Assembly (NCBI RefSeq): GCF_002135315.1
Contig: NZ_NEGA01000017.1
Coordinates: 16,780-80,779 of the forward strand
Origin: Acinetobacter sp. ANC 3903
GTDB taxonomy: Bacteria > Pseudomonadota > Gammaproteobacteria > Pseudomonadales > Moraxellaceae
Reading direction: 5' to 3'
DNA: 64,000 nt
Positions 49,463 through 58,456 of the stretch are shown one piece after another. Position numbers and translations under genes: made by a program. The stretch's first letter is position 1; each line of letters opens with the position of its first letter. The notes under the pieces were generated by a model. That model did no database searches. It was not told the DNA's origin and was given only the letters and a program-made list of their open reading frames with translations.

Positions 49463-50251
49463 ATGAACTTTCAATATTTAAAATTTCAAGATTTTCTACA
49501 TCCGCGTCCAGCGCCTAAAGGCATTGATGTGCAATGTAAACTGCAGCATTTCGCACTCATCACCTATGCCATTGATCCGATCCGTTTTAAAGACTTTATT
49601 CCACCACGTTTTAAGCTTGATACCATTCAATATCAAGGACAAGAAAAGGCATTGATGTCCGTGGTTCCTTTTATTGACGTTGATTTTACTTCTGCAGTTT
49701 ATCCATTTCCAAAATTTCAAATGGGACAAACCAATTACCGCGTTTATGTTATTGATCAGGAAACACAGGAACGCTGTGTCTGGTTTATTGGCACGACTTT
49801 AGATTCATGGACGTTGATTGTGCCGCGCCATTTGTGGCAATTACCTTGGCATCCTGCGGTTTTTGATTTTAATTGCCAGCAGGACAGCGAAGGCTTTTAC
49901 AGCCAATATAAAATGCAGACCCAATCTGAATGGGCCAGCGCTGAATTGCATTTGATGCAATCCGCAGAAGATAATTGGACATACCCAGGCTTTCCAGATT
50001 TAGAAACGCATTTGGTATATTTAACCCATCCTTTAGCCGGCTTTTATCATCGTCGGGACGGTAAATTAGGTACCTATCGGGTTTGGCATGACCGTTTGCA
50101 ACCTAGGCCAGCAAAACTACATCATGCACGTTTTGAACTTTTGGCACGCATGAACTTAGTGTCTTTTGAAGATCAATTGCAACCCTATAGCGTGCTGATT
50201 GAACCGGTGAATGAGTTTACGATTTATTTGCCGCCCACAGTGCTGGAATGA
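49463..50251 (+). CDS. DUF2071 (YqjF-like) protein
   Basis: 262 residues from the ATG at 49463. The DUF2071 pattern is present: HFALITYAIDPIRFKDFIPPRFKLDT, YVIDQETQERCVWFIGTTLDSW, and the C-terminal HARFELLARMNLVSFEDQLQPYSVLIEP. It is an acetoacetate-decarboxylase-like fold of unknown function, probably cytoplasmic. The DUF domain spans nearly the whole protein. It is flanked by terminators on both sides. Confidence 0.85.
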   Translation: MNFQYLKFQDFLHPRPAPKGIDVQCKLQHFALITYAIDPIRFKDFIPPRFKLDTIQYQGQEKALMSVVPFIDVDFTSAVYPFPKFQMGQTNYRVYVIDQETQERCVWFIGTTLDSWTLIVPRHLWQLPWHPAVFDFNCQQDSEGFYSQYKMQTQSEWASAELHLMQSAEDNWTYPGFPDLETHLVYLTHPLAGFYHRRDGKLGTYRVWHDRLQPRPAKLHHARFELLARMNLVSFEDQLQPYSVLIEPVNEFTIYLPPTVLE

Positions 50252-50254
50252 CTT

Positions 50255-50285
50255 AAAAAAGAGGGTTTTTCAGCCCTCTTTTTTT
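50255..50285. terminator. Bidirectional terminator after the DUF2071 gene
   Basis: A gaggg/ccctc core with long A and T arms (loop of about 8) lies between convergent genes. Confidence 0.75.
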
Positions 50286-50295
50286 ATTGATACGA

Positions 50296-50928
50296 TTAAA
50301 CCTGTTCAATATTTTTAAAGGTTTCACGCTCCTGTAGCGCTTTCTTCATCACCTGATACCCACCGCTTAAACCTAAACTCGCCATAATTACAGCTACCCC
50401 AATATCCGGCCACATGCTTCCTGTACCAAAGACACCCACCGCAGCCAAAACCACCGCGACATTGCCAATCGCATCATTTCGGCTACATAGCCAAACTGAA
50501 TTCATATTGGCATCACCATCGCGGAAGCTGTATAAAATTAAAGCTGAACTAACATTGGCTACTAAAGCTAGAACCCCAATTGCACCCATAGTGATCGCTT
50601 CTGGGGGAATGCCCTGCATATAGGCAAAGACTGTTTTTCCAATCACTACAACACCGAAGAGTGCCATAGTTAGACCTTTCACCAACGCGACTGTGGCTCG
50701 CCAATACAGGCTTGCACCCAATACTGCCAGTGATACCCCGTAGTTTACGGCATCCCCAAAGAAATCGAGGGAATCTGCCCAAAGTGCAGAAGAATGTGCA
50801 TAAGCCCCACCAACCAATTCAATCAAGAACATGGCCAAATTAATGAATAATGCAATCCATAAGGCAGTTCTGAATTTGCTGTCCGGTTTGGGTGGTGCAG
50901 GCTCATCACAACAATGGTTACACGCCAT
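50296..50928 (-). CDS. Cation efflux (CDF-like) transporter
   Basis: 210 residues with five or six membrane segments. The N-terminus MACNHCCDEPAPPKPDSKF holds three Cys and one His and may bind metal. Metal-site-like motifs lie in LWADSLDFFGDAVNYG (Asp residues of TM2) and LCSRNDAIGNVAV (TM5, with Asn-Asp). There is no C-terminal cytoplasmic domain. It is divergent from a MerR regulator with a MerR-type promoter between them, so it should be induced by its metal, probably Cd, Zn or Pb. Confidence 0.9.
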   Translation of the reverse strand: MACNHCCDEPAPPKPDSKFRTALWIALFINLAMFLIELVGGAYAHSSALWADSLDFFGDAVNYGVSLAVLGASLYWRATVALVKGLTMALFGVVVIGKTVFAYMQGIPPEAITMGAIGVLALVANVSSALILYSFRDGDANMNSVWLCSRNDAIGNVAVVLAAVGVFGTGSMWPDIGVAVIMASLGLSGGYQVMKKALQERETFKNIEQV

Positions 50929-50970
50929 AAGATCACTTCCTTCAAATGATTACCATTTTGTATTATTCTT

Positions 50971-51001
50971 ATTTAAAACTATGGAGCAACTCCAAGGTCA
51001 A
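50971..51001 (-). promoter_or_regulatory. MerR-type promoter of the cation efflux gene
   Basis: On the minus strand TTGACC (-35, 50996-51001) and TTAAAT (-10, 50971-50976) are 19 bases apart, the over-long spacing MerR activators correct. The spacer carries the dyad ggag-caa-ctcc. The -35 overlaps the 5' side of the regulator gene, so autoregulation is likely. Confidence 0.8.
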
Positions 51002-51003
51002 GC

Positions 51004-51417
51004 ATGAATACACATAAATATTATTTAATTAAAGATTTAGCGCAAAAAACCGGACTCAGTAGTGACACTATTCGCTTCTACGAGAAGAAAAATCTGCTCA
51101 AACCCAGCTTTCGTGGCCACAACAATTATCGCTATTATGATGAAAATACATTCAAACGATTAGTGTTTATCAAGCGCTGTCGTGCACTGGATATTTCATT
51201 AAATGAGATTGAAACATTGCTAGAACTAGAACAGCAACCATCGCAAAGCTGTCATGCTGTAAATCAACTGATTGAGCAACACATTGAACAAGTAACTGAT
51301 AAAATTATGGAATTTCAAAAATTTCAACAACAGCTGATTCAGCTTCGCGCCTCTTGCAGCACTACGCAATCCATTGATAGTTGCCAGATTTTAAAGCAAC
51401 TTGAAGCTGAAAAATAA
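51004..51417 (+). CDS. MerR-family metal regulator, CadR/PbrR-like
   Basis: 137 residues. N-terminal helix-turn-helix LIKDLAQKTGLSSDTIRFYEKKNLLKPSFR, then a long dimerisation helix. Metal-ligand candidates are Cys in QSCHAVNQL and the C-terminal RASCSTTQSIDSCQI pair, the CadR/PbrR arrangement for Cd(II)/Pb(II). It is divergent from the cation efflux gene it should activate. Confidence 0.92.
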   Translation: MNTHKYYLIKDLAQKTGLSSDTIRFYEKKNLLKPSFRGHNNYRYYDENTFKRLVFIKRCRALDISLNEIETLLELEQQPSQSCHAVNQLIEQHIEQVTDKIMEFQKFQQQLIQLRASCSTTQSIDSCQILKQLEAEK

Positions 51418-51501
51418 CTAAAAACCCAACTAAAATACTAGGTTGAATCATTTTTTTAGATCCTTACAATAAAGCCATAAATTTTTTATGCCTTTATTGA
51501 C

Positions 51502-52902
51502 ATGACCATTTCGCACGTAACCGAACTTCTCTCTCCTGCCGGCTCACTAAAAAACATGCGCTATGCATTTGCCTATGGTGCAGATGCCGTATATGCAGGT
51601 CAGCCACGTTATAGCTTACGTGTGCGTAACAATGCTTTTGATCATGACAATTTAAAAATTGGCATTGAAGAGGCTCATGCTTTAGGCAAAAAATTCTATG
51701 TGGTGGTGAATATTCAACCGCATAACTCTAAATTAAAAAATTTCATTCGTGACCTGGAACCTGTGGTTGCCATGAACCCGGATGCGCTGATTATGTCTGA
51801 CCCAGGCCTAATTATGATGGTGCGTGAAAACTTCCCGCATGTGGCAGTACATTTGTCGGTACAAGCCAATGCCGTGAACTGGGCAACTGTCAAATTCTGG
51901 AAAAACATGGGTCTGACTCGTGTCATTTTGTCACGTGAACTTTCTATCGAAGAAATTGAAGAAATTAAGAATCATGTGCCTGATATGGAAATTGAAGTTT
52001 TCGTGCACGGTGCATTATGTATGGCTTATTCCGGTCGTTGCCTGCTTTCTGGTTATATGAATAAACGTGATGCCAATCAGGGCGCATGCACCAATGCCTG
52101 TCGCTGGGATTATAAAATTCACCAAGCAGCTGAAGATGAAACTGGCGATGTTATTCCAGTCACCCAAATTGAAGAATCATCAGCATGCTGCAAAAACCAA
52201 GATGCCGATGAGCAACACGCCCTAGAACAACACCAATTTGGCGAGCCGGTTTTACTACAACGCAATGAAGAAGACATGTTTGCAGCCGAAGAAGATGAAC
52301 ATGGCACTTACTTCATGAACTCTAAAGACTTGCGTGCGGTACAGCATGTTGACCGTTTAACCAAAATGGGCATTCATTCCTTAAAAATTGAAGGTCGTAC
52401 TAAATCGTATTTCTACTGCGCGCGTACTGCCCAGATTTACCGTAAAGCCATTGATGACGCTTTAGAGGGCAAACCCTTTGATCCATCACTAATGACTCAG
52501 CTGGAAGGCTTGGCGAATCGTGGTTATACAGAAGGTTTCCTGCGTCGTCATGTACATACTGAATATCAAAATTATGAAACCGGTTCATCGCGTTTTGACC
52601 ATCAGCAATTTGTCGGTGAAGTATTAGAGCGTAACGGTGACTATATCAAGATTGAGGTAAAAAACCGTTTTGTGGTGGGTGACTCGCTTGAGCTGATGAC
52701 CACTTCAGGCAATATCACTTTTACTTTAACAGAAATGAAAGATAAAAACGGTAACCTGATTGAAGATGCCAAAGGTTCAGGCTATGTCGTGGATATTCCT
52801 GTCCCTGCAGATGTTGATTTGAACTATGCCCTGCTGATTCGCAACTTGCCGAATTCATCTGGCGATATTTCAGCATCATCTTTGGCTTATCAAGCTGTTT
52901 GA
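51502..52902 (+). CDS. trhP: tRNA 5-hydroxyuridine synthesis protein TrhP (YegQ, U32 family)
   Basis: 466 residues. The YegQ/TrhP signature is nearly unbroken from ELLSPAGSLKNMRYAFAYGA through VRNNAFDHDNLKIGIEEAHA to HGALCMAYSGRCLLSGYMNKR and GACTNACRWDYK. The cysteines in these blocks probably bind an Fe-S cluster. TrhP makes ho5U at the wobble position of tRNAs using prephenate-derived chemistry. An insert at about 210-260 is acidic and holds an extra Cys pair (SSACCKNQD). A ferredoxin gene follows by 13 bases. Confidence 0.94.
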   Translation: MTISHVTELLSPAGSLKNMRYAFAYGADAVYAGQPRYSLRVRNNAFDHDNLKIGIEEAHALGKKFYVVVNIQPHNSKLKNFIRDLEPVVAMNPDALIMSDPGLIMMVRENFPHVAVHLSVQANAVNWATVKFWKNMGLTRVILSRELSIEEIEEIKNHVPDMEIEVFVHGALCMAYSGRCLLSGYMNKRDANQGACTNACRWDYKIHQAAEDETGDVIPVTQIEESSACCKNQDADEQHALEQHQFGEPVLLQRNEEDMFAAEEDEHGTYFMNSKDLRAVQHVDRLTKMGIHSLKIEGRTKSYFYCARTAQIYRKAIDDALEGKPFDPSLMTQLEGLANRGYTEGFLRRHVHTEYQNYETGSSRFDHQQFVGEVLERNGDYIKIEVKNRFVVGDSLELMTTSGNITFTLTEMKDKNGNLIEDAKGSGYVVDIPVPADVDLNYALLIRNLPNSSGDISASSLAYQAV

Positions 52903-52915
52903 GTATCCAGACAAG

Positions 52916-53170
52916 ATGGCGCTATTAATCACGGATAAATGTATCAACTGCGATATGTGTTTGCCTGAATGTCCGAATGAGGCCATTTATGAGGGTGATA
53001 AGGTGTATGAAATTGATGTGAAGCGCTGTACAGAATGTGTCGGCTTTTATGAGCACCAAACCTGCATAGCCGTGTGTCCAATTGAGTGCATTATTCCGCA
53101 TCCTGAACATGTGGAAACGCAAGAACAATTGATGCAGAAGTTTAAGAGCTTGAATTTATTTAAATCTTAA
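52916..53170 (+). CDS. 2[4Fe-4S] ferredoxin, YfhL-like
   Basis: 84 residues. Two Fe-S motifs: CINCDMCLPECPNEAI and CTECVGFYEHQTCIAVCP. The eight-residue insert in the second motif (CxxCxxxxxxxxC) is that of YfhL/Alvin-type ferredoxins. It starts 13 bases after trhP, so it may be the electron donor to TrhP or to Fe-S repair there (inference). Confidence 0.93.
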   Translation: MALLITDKCINCDMCLPECPNEAIYEGDKVYEIDVKRCTECVGFYEHQTCIAVCPIECIIPHPEHVETQEQLMQKFKSLNLFKS

Positions 53171-53357
53171 AAATATTTGGAAATGGCATATAACTTGCTT
53201 AATAAAATTTAAAAAGCTTGGGGAAAGAAAAATAAAAAGGTAAAACAAAAAGTGCAGAAGAACAGAATAACCATGGAAATGGTCATAATAAAAAAAGGAA
53301 CCCAGAGTTAGCATGCTGCGTTCCCATAAACAGGGTAAAACAAAAACTTGGGGAACT

Positions 53358-53404
53358 AAAGCCAAAGTGTCTATGTCAATGTACATAGCCACTTTGGCTT
53401 TTTT
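53358..53404. terminator. Bidirectional terminator between ferredoxin and ahpF
   Basis: A 12-bp stem aaagccaaagtg/cactttggcttt encloses a second 6-bp stem ctatgt/acatag, with a T run towards ahpF. Confidence 0.85.
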
Positions 53405-53406
53405 AA

Positions 53407-54972
53407 TTACCGTCCCGAACGAATAATGTAATCGAAAGCAGATAGGGATGCCTTGGCACCTTCACCGGTAGCGATGATGATCTGTTTGTACGGTACGGTG
53501 GTACAGTCACCCGCTGCAAATACACCCTTCATACTGGTTTCGTTGCGTTCGTTAATCACGATCTCGCCACGGTTGCTCAGTTCTACTTTTGAGGCTTTCA
53601 GGAAGTCGGTGTTTGGCAACAAGCCGATCTGTACAAAGATCCCGGCCAGTTCAACCGTGTGTTCCACATCTGTAGCACGGTCCTTGTATTTCAGTGCTGT
53701 CACCTGTGAACCGTCACCCACCACTTCAGTAGACAGCGCATTCTTGATCACGGTGGTGTTTGGCAAGCTGTTGAGCTTGTCCTGAAGTACCTGATCGGCA
53801 CGCAGCTTGGTGTCAAATTCCACCAAGGTCACATGCTCCACAATACCCGCCAGGTCAATCGCCGCCTCTACACCCGAGTTACCGCCACCGATGACTGCAA
53901 CACGCTTGCCCTTGAACAGGGGGCCGTCACAGTGCGGGCAGTAGGCTACCCCACGGGTTTTATATTCTTGTTCACCCGGAACGTTCATCTCTCTCCAGCG
54001 TGCACCGGTAGACAGGATGATGGTTTTGGATTCCAGTTTGGCACCATTTTCTAAAGTCACTTCCACCAGACCGTTGGAAGTTTCATCGGCACCCTTGATG
54101 TTAGAGACCTTTTGCAGGTTCATGATGTCGACGCCGTACTCACGCACATGCGCTTCCATTTCAGCGGCAAATTTTGGACCCTGGGTTTTCTTCACCGAGG
54201 TGAAGTTTTCAATGTCCATGGTATCCATCACCTGACCGCCAAAGCGTTCCGCCACAATCCCGGTATTGATGCCTTTACGCGCTGCATAGATCGCTGCGGT
54301 GTTCCCGGCCGGGCCACCGCCAATCACCAGTACATCAAAGGCGTCTTTGGCATTCAGTTTCTCTGCCTCTTTGGCGGCCGAGTTGGTGTCCAGTTTGGCA
54401 ATGATTTCTTCTAAAGTCATACGACCCTGACCGATATGGTTGCCGTTTTGGAATAGCATCGGCACCGCCATGATCTTGCGCTGTTCCACTTCGTCCTGAA
54501 AGAACGCTCCGTCAATCATGGTGGCTGTTGTGCCCGGATTATTGATTGCAATCAGGTTCAGGGCCTGCACCACATCCGGACAGTTATGGCAGCTTAAAGA
54601 TACAAACACTTCAAAGTCAGCAGTCAGGTTCAGAGCTTTGATTTGCGCCAATACTTCATCCGAGACTTTTGGGGCATAACCGGACACCTGTAACAATGCC
54701 AGGATCAGGGAAGTAAATTCATGTCCCATCGGAAGTCCGGCAAAGTTGACGCGAGGTTGTTCGCCGGCTTTGGCCACACCAAAGCTTGGTGTACGGCTAT
54801 TGTTGCCGTCGAAGCGTGCAGTCACCTGATCTGACAGTGCGGCAATTTCAGTCACCAGTTCCTTGATTTTGTCAGACTTGTCCGAACCATCTAGAGTCGC
54901 GACCAGTTCAATCGGGCCTTCCAGGCGTTCCAGTAAGGTTTTAAGTTGGGCTGAAGTATTTTGGTCTAACAT
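53407..54972 (-). CDS. ahpF: Alkyl hydroperoxide reductase subunit F
   Basis: 521 residues from the ATG at 54972. N-terminal double-thioredoxin-like region with the redox pair in [11 protein letters not shown]. The C-terminal thioredoxin-reductase part has the FAD motif [21 protein letters not shown], the redox CPHC in [13 protein letters not shown], the NADH motif [18 protein letters not shown] and [14 protein letters not shown]. It passes NADH electrons to AhpC to reduce peroxides. No ahpC is adjacent. It stands alone and is likely OxyR-controlled, but I see no certain site. Confidence 0.96.
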   Translation of the reverse strand: MLDQNTSAQLKTLLERLEGPIELVATLDGSDKSDKIKELVTEIAALSDQVTARFDGNNSRTPSFGVAKAGEQPRVNFAGLPMGHEFTSLILALLQVSGYAPKVSDEVLAQIKALNLTADFEVFVSLSCHNCPDVVQALNLIAINNPGTTATMIDGAFFQDEVEQRKIMAVPMLFQNGNHIGQGRMTLEEIIAKLDTNSAAKEAEKLNAKDAFDVLVIGGGPAGNTAAIYAARKGINTGIVAERFGGQVMDTMDIENFTSVKKTQGPKFAAEMEAHVREYGVDIMNLQKVSNIKGADETSNGLVEVTLENGAKLESKTIILSTGARWREMNVPGEQEYKTRGVAYCPHCDGPLFKGKRVAVIGGGNSGVEAAIDLAGIVEHVTLVEFDTKLRADQVLQDKLNSLPNTTVIKNALSTEVVGDGSQVTALKYKDRATDVEHTVELAGIFVQIGLLPNTDFLKASKVELSNRGEIVINERNETSMKGVFAAGDCTTVPYKQIIIATGEGAKASLSAFDYIIRSGR

Positions 54973-55165
54973 GGCTAAGGTCTCCAAAGGAGTAAATGCT
55001 TATTTAATAAGGCCATATTAGTACAAAAATATAGATAGTTAAAACAGTTTGTTTTTATAATTACGATCGCATTATTGAATCAAAAATCTATTTATATTCA
55101 TTTGCAAAGTCTTATCTCATTAAAAAATCAAAAAAATGTAATCAAATAACAGTCAATAAAAACTT
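54973..55165. other. Upstream region of ahpF
   Basis: About 190 AT-rich bases. No gene and no OxyR site that I can defend. Confidence 0.4.
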
Positions 55166-55190
55166 TAAAAGCCCTTTTATAGGGCTTTTA
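55166..55190 (-). terminator. Terminator of the TelA operon
   Basis: A 10-bp stem taaaagccct/agggctttta with a 5-base loop, 12 bases after the stop of the last gene, lies between it and ahpF's upstream region. Confidence 0.75.
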
Positions 55191-55201
55191 ACTTGCATCA
55201 T

Positions 55202-56119
55202 TTAACTTATAAGGCGCTGTTCTACTCTTAATATTCGCCCTTTTAAATGCTGCGATAAAAGAAATAAAATGAGACTCAAAATCGCAGATAAAATAAGCAC
55301 TGCAATAATAAAGACATTCACCAGACCGCTCATTTTTTCAGCTTGACTAACTTGCTTAGAAACACTTTTCGCCATTGGCGTTAAACTCTGACCATAAAGC
55401 TGATGCTGCATGGTCCACAGTTGTTCAGGTTTAAAACCATATTCAATAAAATGAGGATCTGTTTTTTCTGCCTTCACTAAAGCTAAAACCTGAGGAATGG
55501 CAGCATCTTTATCGACCGGTTTATGTAGCAGTGCCGTTTGTGCCAGCAAATAGGCTTTCACCGGCGCATCTACATCAGATTGCTGTAAATATTGGGCCAA
55601 TTCACTCTGCTGAATATTTTTATCATATTGAATAGCTTCGGCATAAACATCGCGATCATCATTTAAATCATATTGCAGATAAGTCAGGCCTGACCACAGC
55701 ACAACAAAAGCAATGATCCAGCCGACAAACTTCAAAATAAAAGATTGAAAGCGGATATAAAAGAAACGGATTTTTTTCAAAAAATGAATGACAAAAAATG
55801 CCCCGACAAAAGACATGAACAGCTTCAGAATCAGCCAGCCAAACCACAACAACAGATTGCTAAAATAATCCGTATGCTGACCCAGCTCGGCCAGATTGGC
55901 ATCTACACTCATGGGCATATGCAGTTGTTTTAATTCTGTGCTTATACCAAAAAAACTATAGACAAAATCATGCTGTAAAAATAGCGCCACCACAGATGCC
56001 AGAAAAATGGTGCTGCTGGTCATCGCCAATAACATCAGATTGCGTTGGCGCTTTTTCAGCACCACCACACCCGATTCAATCTGTTGCGGATTTACAGCAT
56101 ATTCATCTAAGCGGGGCAA
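55202..56119 (-). CDS. Four-helix membrane protein of the TelA operon, unknown
   Basis: 305 residues. Membrane segments at about 30-50, 90-120, 130-150 and 270-295. Between the third and fourth is a large soluble region (about 155-265) rich in short helices. I do not recognise a family. It is the third and last gene of a minus-strand operon after telA with a 42-base gap, so it is probably the membrane anchor or partner of TelA. Confidence 0.65.
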   Translation of the reverse strand: MPRLDEYAVNPQQIESGVVVLKKRQRNLMLLAMTSSTIFLASVVALFLQHDFVYSFFGISTELKQLHMPMSVDANLAELGQHTDYFSNLLLWFGWLILKLFMSFVGAFFVIHFLKKIRFFYIRFQSFILKFVGWIIAFVVLWSGLTYLQYDLNDDRDVYAEAIQYDKNIQQSELAQYLQQSDVDAPVKAYLLAQTALLHKPVDKDAAIPQVLALVKAEKTDPHFIEYGFKPEQLWTMQHQLYGQSLTPMAKSVSKQVSQAEKMSGLVNVFIIAVLILSAILSLILFLLSQHLKGRILRVEQRLIS

Positions 56120-56161
56120 ACGGTTTCTCCTGAAGTGCAGACAATGAACTTAAGTATAGGG

Positions 56162-57295
56162 TTAAGATGGATTGACCTCACTGCGACTGGATTCAATCAC
56201 CAGATGATTCAGATTTTCCTGCAAGGCACGTAAGCGTGTCGTGGCTTCAGCACGTTTCTGCATACCCTCTTTTTGCACCTGAATCACATCATTTACTGTT
56301 TTAATGAGGGTGTTTTGTACATGTTCAAGCGTTTCAATATCAATCACTGAGCGCTGGTTGGCTTTGGCCGTAGCCACCGAGTTTTGATGTAACAGGTCGG
56401 CATTACGGCGTAACAGGTCATTGGTCGCATCATCAATGCTATTGGCCAGCTGTACACTGTTCTTCTGCTCATTCAGGGAAATGGCCAGACTGATCTGGTT
56501 TTTCCATGCCGGCAAGGTAATGTTTTTAATGGCATAGAACTTATCCACCAGCATCAGGTTATTGGACTGGATAATCCGGATCATCGGTAAGGTTTGCATG
56601 GCAGACTGCTGTAAAACCTGCAAATCGCTGACCCGTTTTTCCAGATTATTGGCCAGATGATTCAGGTCATAGACCTTTTGCACCGTGGGCTGATCTTGGG
56701 TTTGGCTGCTTAAAGCCGCAATTTGCTGCTGGATTTCCTGCTCTTTCAATTTCCCGGCAGCAATATAGATCCCCAATTGCTTATATTCATCCTGCACGCC
56801 CTGAAACATTTTATCCAAAGTGTCGACACGGGTTTTTAACCCAGATTGGGAAGTTTCGATTTCTTTGACCAATACATCAATCTGTTCTTTAGTGCTATTA
56901 AAATGCTGATTGAAACTTTGCTTGGCCCCTTTCATTTTACTGATCAAGCCCCCGAAGAAACCGCTGCTCTTTTTCTTGTTTAAAATACTGCTGCTATTCA
57001 ACTGCTGCGCAACCTGCACCACCTGATTCAATTTTTGACCAGTGCTATCCAGTTCTTTATTTTGTACAAGGTTCAGCAGCTCATCGGTATAAGTCGAAGT
57101 TTTTGTCGCAATATTTTTCCCATATTCAGCCACTGCGTTATGGCTCATTTCAGCCAGTTCCTTATGTGCATTCATCACTTCATTAAAGTCAGAATCCTGC
57201 AAGCCAATTTCTTTTAAATTCAGTAGCTGAAATTTTTGCTGAACCACGTCTGGAGTAACTTCAGCAGGTAAATCTTGAGGTTTAAAATCAGTCAT
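56162..57295 (-). CDS. telA: TelA/KlaA toxic-anion-resistance protein
   Basis: 377 residues, long helical, no membrane segment. The TelA pattern is present, with NNLMLVDKFYAIKNITLPAWKNQISLAI (the conserved PAW region) and the VDTLDKMFQ stretch. TelA relatives are linked to tellurite, colicin and peptide resistance, with unknown biochemistry. It is the middle gene of an operon with an upstream TelA-like paralogue (gap of 20) and a downstream membrane protein (gap of 42). Confidence 0.88.
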   Translation of the reverse strand: MTDFKPQDLPAEVTPDVVQQKFQLLNLKEIGLQDSDFNEVMNAHKELAEMSHNAVAEYGKNIATKTSTYTDELLNLVQNKELDSTGQKLNQVVQVAQQLNSSSILNKKKSSGFFGGLISKMKGAKQSFNQHFNSTKEQIDVLVKEIETSQSGLKTRVDTLDKMFQGVQDEYKQLGIYIAAGKLKEQEIQQQIAALSSQTQDQPTVQKVYDLNHLANNLEKRVSDLQVLQQSAMQTLPMIRIIQSNNLMLVDKFYAIKNITLPAWKNQISLAISLNEQKNSVQLANSIDDATNDLLRRNADLLHQNSVATAKANQRSVIDIETLEHVQNTLIKTVNDVIQVQKEGMQKRAEATTRLRALQENLNHLVIESSRSEVNPS

Positions 57296-57315
57296 GCTTC
57301 ACCTGAATATGATCA

Positions 57316-58104
57316 TTAATGTATAGGTTTCTCTAACGATTTTCTTAAAGTTTTAATCAAAGTCTCCCGGCTATGATCCAGCTTTTCCAGTTCAATGCCC
57401 GAACCACTTTGATTGCTTTGTTTAACATGATATTGCCAAGCCGGAATCAGCACTTGCTGTGCTTCTTTAAAGCGGTCCAGCAAAGTAAAAGAAAGTTGCT
57501 GAGATAATTGCATCTGTGTAATTGCAATATCATTACTGGCCTGCAAAGTTTGTAATGAATTGATCTTTTTCGATAATCTTTCTGAAAAATTATCCAGAGG
57601 ATGCTGATTTTTGACAAAATTTGGATATTCCAGCAAAAATTCTTGCGCAGCCAGAATGTATTTCGCCATTTGTTCCCGATGCCCAAGCAATTGCTGAAAG
57701 CGGGCTTGCGACTTTTGAATCTCAATCTGTAATTTTTGACTTAAATGATTGGCCCGATTGAGTAATTGATCCAGGTTTTTATAATACTCAACCTGCCCCG
57801 AACCATATTCCAGATCAATCCCCAACCACTTTTGCCAGGCATTAAACTTACGACGGGTTAAATATTTTTTTGAATCGGCCAATGCCTGAATCAGCTGTTC
57901 TATCGTGCTACTTAATTGTCGGGTCAGATGTGGATCTACCCCGTTTAATAAAACTGACTGGGCCTGAATCACTGAATCGGCATAATGATTCAGGCGATAT
58001 TGATCCTGCAGCAAAGGGATCAAATCATTGCGCTGAATCGACAGCAGCTCAGCCTGATTTACCTCAATATCGGCCAAAGCAACCAGAACATCTATCTGAG
58101 ACAT
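57316..58104 (-). CDS. Diverged TelA-like paralogue
   Basis: 262 residues, helical, not membrane-bound. The C-terminal part LLDRFKEAQQVLIPAWQYHV aligns with MLVDKFYAIKNITLPAWKNQ of the adjacent TelA, and the final LDHSRETLIKTLRKSL aligns with LEHVQNTLIKTVNDVI. It lacks the roughly 40-residue stretch that separates these in TelA. It is therefore probably a shortened TelA relative that leads the operon. A function is not known. Confidence 0.7.
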   Translation of the reverse strand: MSQIDVLVALADIEVNQAELLSIQRNDLIPLLQDQYRLNHYADSVIQAQSVLLNGVDPHLTRQLSSTIEQLIQALADSKKYLTRRKFNAWQKWLGIDLEYGSGQVEYYKNLDQLLNRANHLSQKLQIEIQKSQARFQQLLGHREQMAKYILAAQEFLLEYPNFVKNQHPLDNFSERLSKKINSLQTLQASNDIAITQMQLSQQLSFTLLDRFKEAQQVLIPAWQYHVKQSNQSGSGIELEKLDHSRETLIKTLRKSLEKPIH

Positions 58105-58456
58105 AATATTGCAAACTCAACAAAATCATTTTTATAGTACGGCTTCTGTACAAAAGTTCATGTAGCGTTTTGCAATTTTCGACATTTAAATCAAAGATGT
58201 AACAAAAAGATAAAAATATGGATTCGACATTCTGTCGGGAAAATAATCCATCCTACTCTACCAATTAATTGATTATTCAAGGTTTATAAAATAACAACTT
58301 CATTGATGGTCAATTCTGGCACGTCTTTTATCGGATTATTCATGATTTGACTGGTGAATTCTTTAATCTATGGCTCAGCTAATACAGGAGTATTAGACAG
58401 TAGTGAAAATTCAAATAAAAAATCGATTTCATGGATCTGAATCGGAGAAAAATGAT
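58105..58456. other. Control region between the telA operon and the beta-propeller gene
   Basis: 352 AT-rich bases with no gene. The first codons of an upstream open frame (from 58403) are not counted because the true start is at 58457. Confidence 0.45.

Noticed and set aside
53156..53392. 78-codon minus-strand hydrophobic frame
   Set aside because: Overlaps the ferredoxin end and the ahpF terminator. The composition is that of AT-rich non-coding DNA.
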